Source: an uncultured Bacteroidota bacterium
GTDB lineage: Bacteria > Bacteroidota > Bacteroidia > NS11-12g > UBA9320
Reading direction: 5' to 3'
Length of the DNA: 64,000 nt
Assembly (NCBI GenBank): GCA_937124965.1
Contig: CAKZLB010000005.1
Span: 124,001 to 188,000, forward strand
A program made the translations under genes and the position numbers. Positions 62,898 through 64,000 of this stretch are shown piece after piece; the first letter of the stretch is position 1; the number at the start of each line of letters is the position of its first letter. Below the pieces are notes generated by a model that worked only from the letters and a program-made list of their open reading frames with translations, was not told the DNA's origin and did not search any database.

Positions 62898-63387
62898 ACC
62901 AAAAGACAAAGCAAGTTTGCTTAACCTGAGTGATGAGAATTATACTAAACTACTCAATTTCATTTCAGCACTTTCAATTGATGAGCAACACAAAGAGTTT
63001 CCAGAAGGAACGATGAATCGAAACATCCGTGATATTTTAATGCATTTACACCATTGGCACTTAATGATGATGGAATGGTACGAAGTAGGTATGACTGGCG
63101 TAAAACCAGACATTCCAGCAAAAGGATATACGTGGAAGACGACTCCCGAACTCAACCGAAAAATTTGGGAAATGTATCAATCAACAGAATTGGATAAGGC
63201 CAAATCTTTAGTGAATAAAACCCACCAACAAGTGATGGCGCTAATTAAAAGTCACACTGACGAGGAACTGTTTGAAAAAAAACGGTATAAGTGGACGGGT
63301 ACAACGTCGTTAGGTGCATATTTAATCTCCGCCACCTCAAGCCATTACGATTGGGCGTTGAAATTGATTAAGAAAGCGAAGAAGTAG
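62890..63387 (+). CDS. ClbS/DfsB-family protein
   Basis: 165 residues starting PRPKDKASLLNLSDENYTK, typical for ClbS/DfsB proteins. Further signatures are NIRDILMHLHHWHLMMMEWY and PAKGYTWKTTPELNRKIWE, with RYKWTGTTSLGAYLISATSS and HYDWALKLI at the C-terminus. ClbS in E. coli protects against colibactin by hydrolysing its cyclopropane warhead; most homologues have no known substrate, and no colibactin genes are in this window. Translationally coupled to the preceding paralogue-like gene. Confidence 0.92.
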   Translation: MPRPKDKASLLNLSDENYTKLLNFISALSIDEQHKEFPEGTMNRNIRDILMHLHHWHLMMMEWYEVGMTGVKPDIPAKGYTWKTTPELNRKIWEMYQSTELDKAKSLVNKTHQQVMALIKSHTDEELFEKKRYKWTGTTSLGAYLISATSSHYDWALKLIKKAKK

Positions 63388-63442
63388 GTCTAAATCTCCG
63401 CTATTCTAAAGTCAAAAATTGTCAATTGCAAATTTTCAATTC

Positions 63443-64000
63443 TTAATTGACCTCAACCTCAATTGGCATAATCATTTGTATGCCTGATAAATTTTTCAAC
63501 CGTTGAAGTTTGTTGTAGATTGGGTAATATGTTCCCAACTCTTCTTTCATCCATTTGTTCTTTATTGATGTCATTCCCATTTCTCCAAAGATTGCTTCAA
63601 ATGGGTTGTCAGCTTTAGGAAATGAAGTTACTTTATAATCTTCCATTCCTGCTTTAAACGCAGCTATTTCGATTGCTTCTTTTAATCCACCAAACTCATC
63701 CACTAAGCCAATGTTTTTAGCATACGTTCCAGTCCAAACACGACCTTCTGCGATGGTATCCAAATGAGCACGATCTAATGACCTTCCAGTTCCTACACGA
63801 TTCAAAAATTGTTCGTATATCTGGCCAATCATCGCATCTAAAATGCTTATTTCCTTTTCATTTAAAGCACGATCAATTCTTCCAAAATCAGCAACGTCAG
63901 AGGTTTTCACAACTTCAGTATGTAAACCCATTTTTCCGTAAAGTTCTTCAGCATTTGGATACAAGCCAAATACTCCAATTGAGCCAGTAATTGTGTTAGG
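63443..64000 (-). CDS. sppA: Signal peptide peptidase SppA (partial, C-terminal part)
   Basis: The reverse strand is open from the window edge (PNTITGSIGVFGLYPNAEEL) to a stop at 63443, 186 codons. Family signatures of the C-terminal SppA domain are present: GSIGVFG, the FLNRVGTGRSLDRAHLDTIA segment and EGRVWTGTYAKNIGLVDEFG. SppA is an inner-membrane serine/lysine protease that degrades cleaved signal peptides. The catalytic Ser and Lys lie upstream of the window edge or just outside it, so activity cannot be judged. Confidence 0.95.
   Translation of the reverse strand, partial: PNTITGSIGVFGLYPNAEELYGKMGLHTEVVKTSDVADFGRIDRALNEKEISILDAMIGQIYEQFLNRVGTGRSLDRAHLDTIAEGRVWTGTYAKNIGLVDEFGGLKEAIEIAAFKAGMEDYKVTSFPKADNPFEAIFGEMGMTSIKNKWMKEELGTYYPIYNKLQRLKNLSGIQMIMPIEVEVN

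Noticed and set aside
62890-63387. Colibactin self-resistance cluster
   Set aside because: Only the ClbS-type protein is present; no polyketide or peptide synthetase genes lie in the window, and such homologues are widespread.

Overview
The window is low-GC bacterial DNA from a member of the Bacteroidota, most likely a marine or aquatic Flavobacteriales (Crocinitomicaceae/Cryomorphaceae-like; this is inference). Evidence: four secreted proteins carry a C-terminal type IX secretion (T9SS) sorting domain; there are TonB-dependent receptors, one paired with a DUF4249 lipoprotein; many small lipoproteins and beta-barrels occur; and -7 promoter boxes of the Bacteroidota form TAnnTTTG sit just upstream of several genes. 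No rRNA, tRNA or CRISPR array was seen.

Layout. 0-2.6 kb: trkH (partial) and trkA, potassium uptake. 2.7-5.8 kb: a helix-hairpin-helix protein, small exported proteins and a kelch-type T9SS protein. 5.8-11.1 kb: an NAD-linked formate dehydrogenase module (alpha subunit, NuoE/NuoF-fused beta subunit, FdhD). 12.0-13.7 kb: formate-tetrahydrofolate ligase, so formate can be oxidised or fed into one-carbon metabolism. 13.8-20.8 kb: a DUF1573 protein, then a minus-strand run with a secreted M48 protease between two beta-barrel-like proteins, a membrane-anchored barrel protein and an NhaC-type antiporter. 20.9-24.7 kb: a TonB receptor, a CAP-domain protein and MarC.

24.7-34.4 kb is a duplication-rich accessory region. 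It has a tandem lipoprotein pair, a roughly 970-bp direct duplication that carries a broken higBA toxin-antitoxin remnant plus a lipoprotein gene, and two adjacent ~1000-residue T9SS proteins built from a beta-propeller-like part and Cys-containing ~50-residue repeats. A decayed scar of a third T9SS copy lies in front of them. A glycosyltransferase follows.

36-46 kb: a DUF4249/TonB receptor pair, ribBA-rnhA, and a string of small membrane and regulatory genes, some broken. 46.9-49.3 kb: a beta-helix T9SS protein. 50.9-53.5 kb: AraC regulator, a truncated small gene, pirin and nitroreductase. 53.6-59.7 kb: lipoproteins, a dihydrofolate-reductase-like protein, a VOC protein and an M3 peptidase. 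59.7-61.7 kb: an ECF sigma factor with small membrane proteins. 61.8-64 kb: a lipoprotein, two DinB/ClbS-like proteins and sppA (partial).

The most interesting non-coding signals are a two-copy element with inverted CCTGAGTTC ends (52.0 and 60.7 kb) and a dispersed repeat with a conserved hairpin (11.4, 35.7 and 46.5 kb). I did not find a clearly new defence or biosynthetic system. The best candidates for undescribed biology are the protease/beta-barrel operon, the Cys-repeat T9SS twins and the mobile element.
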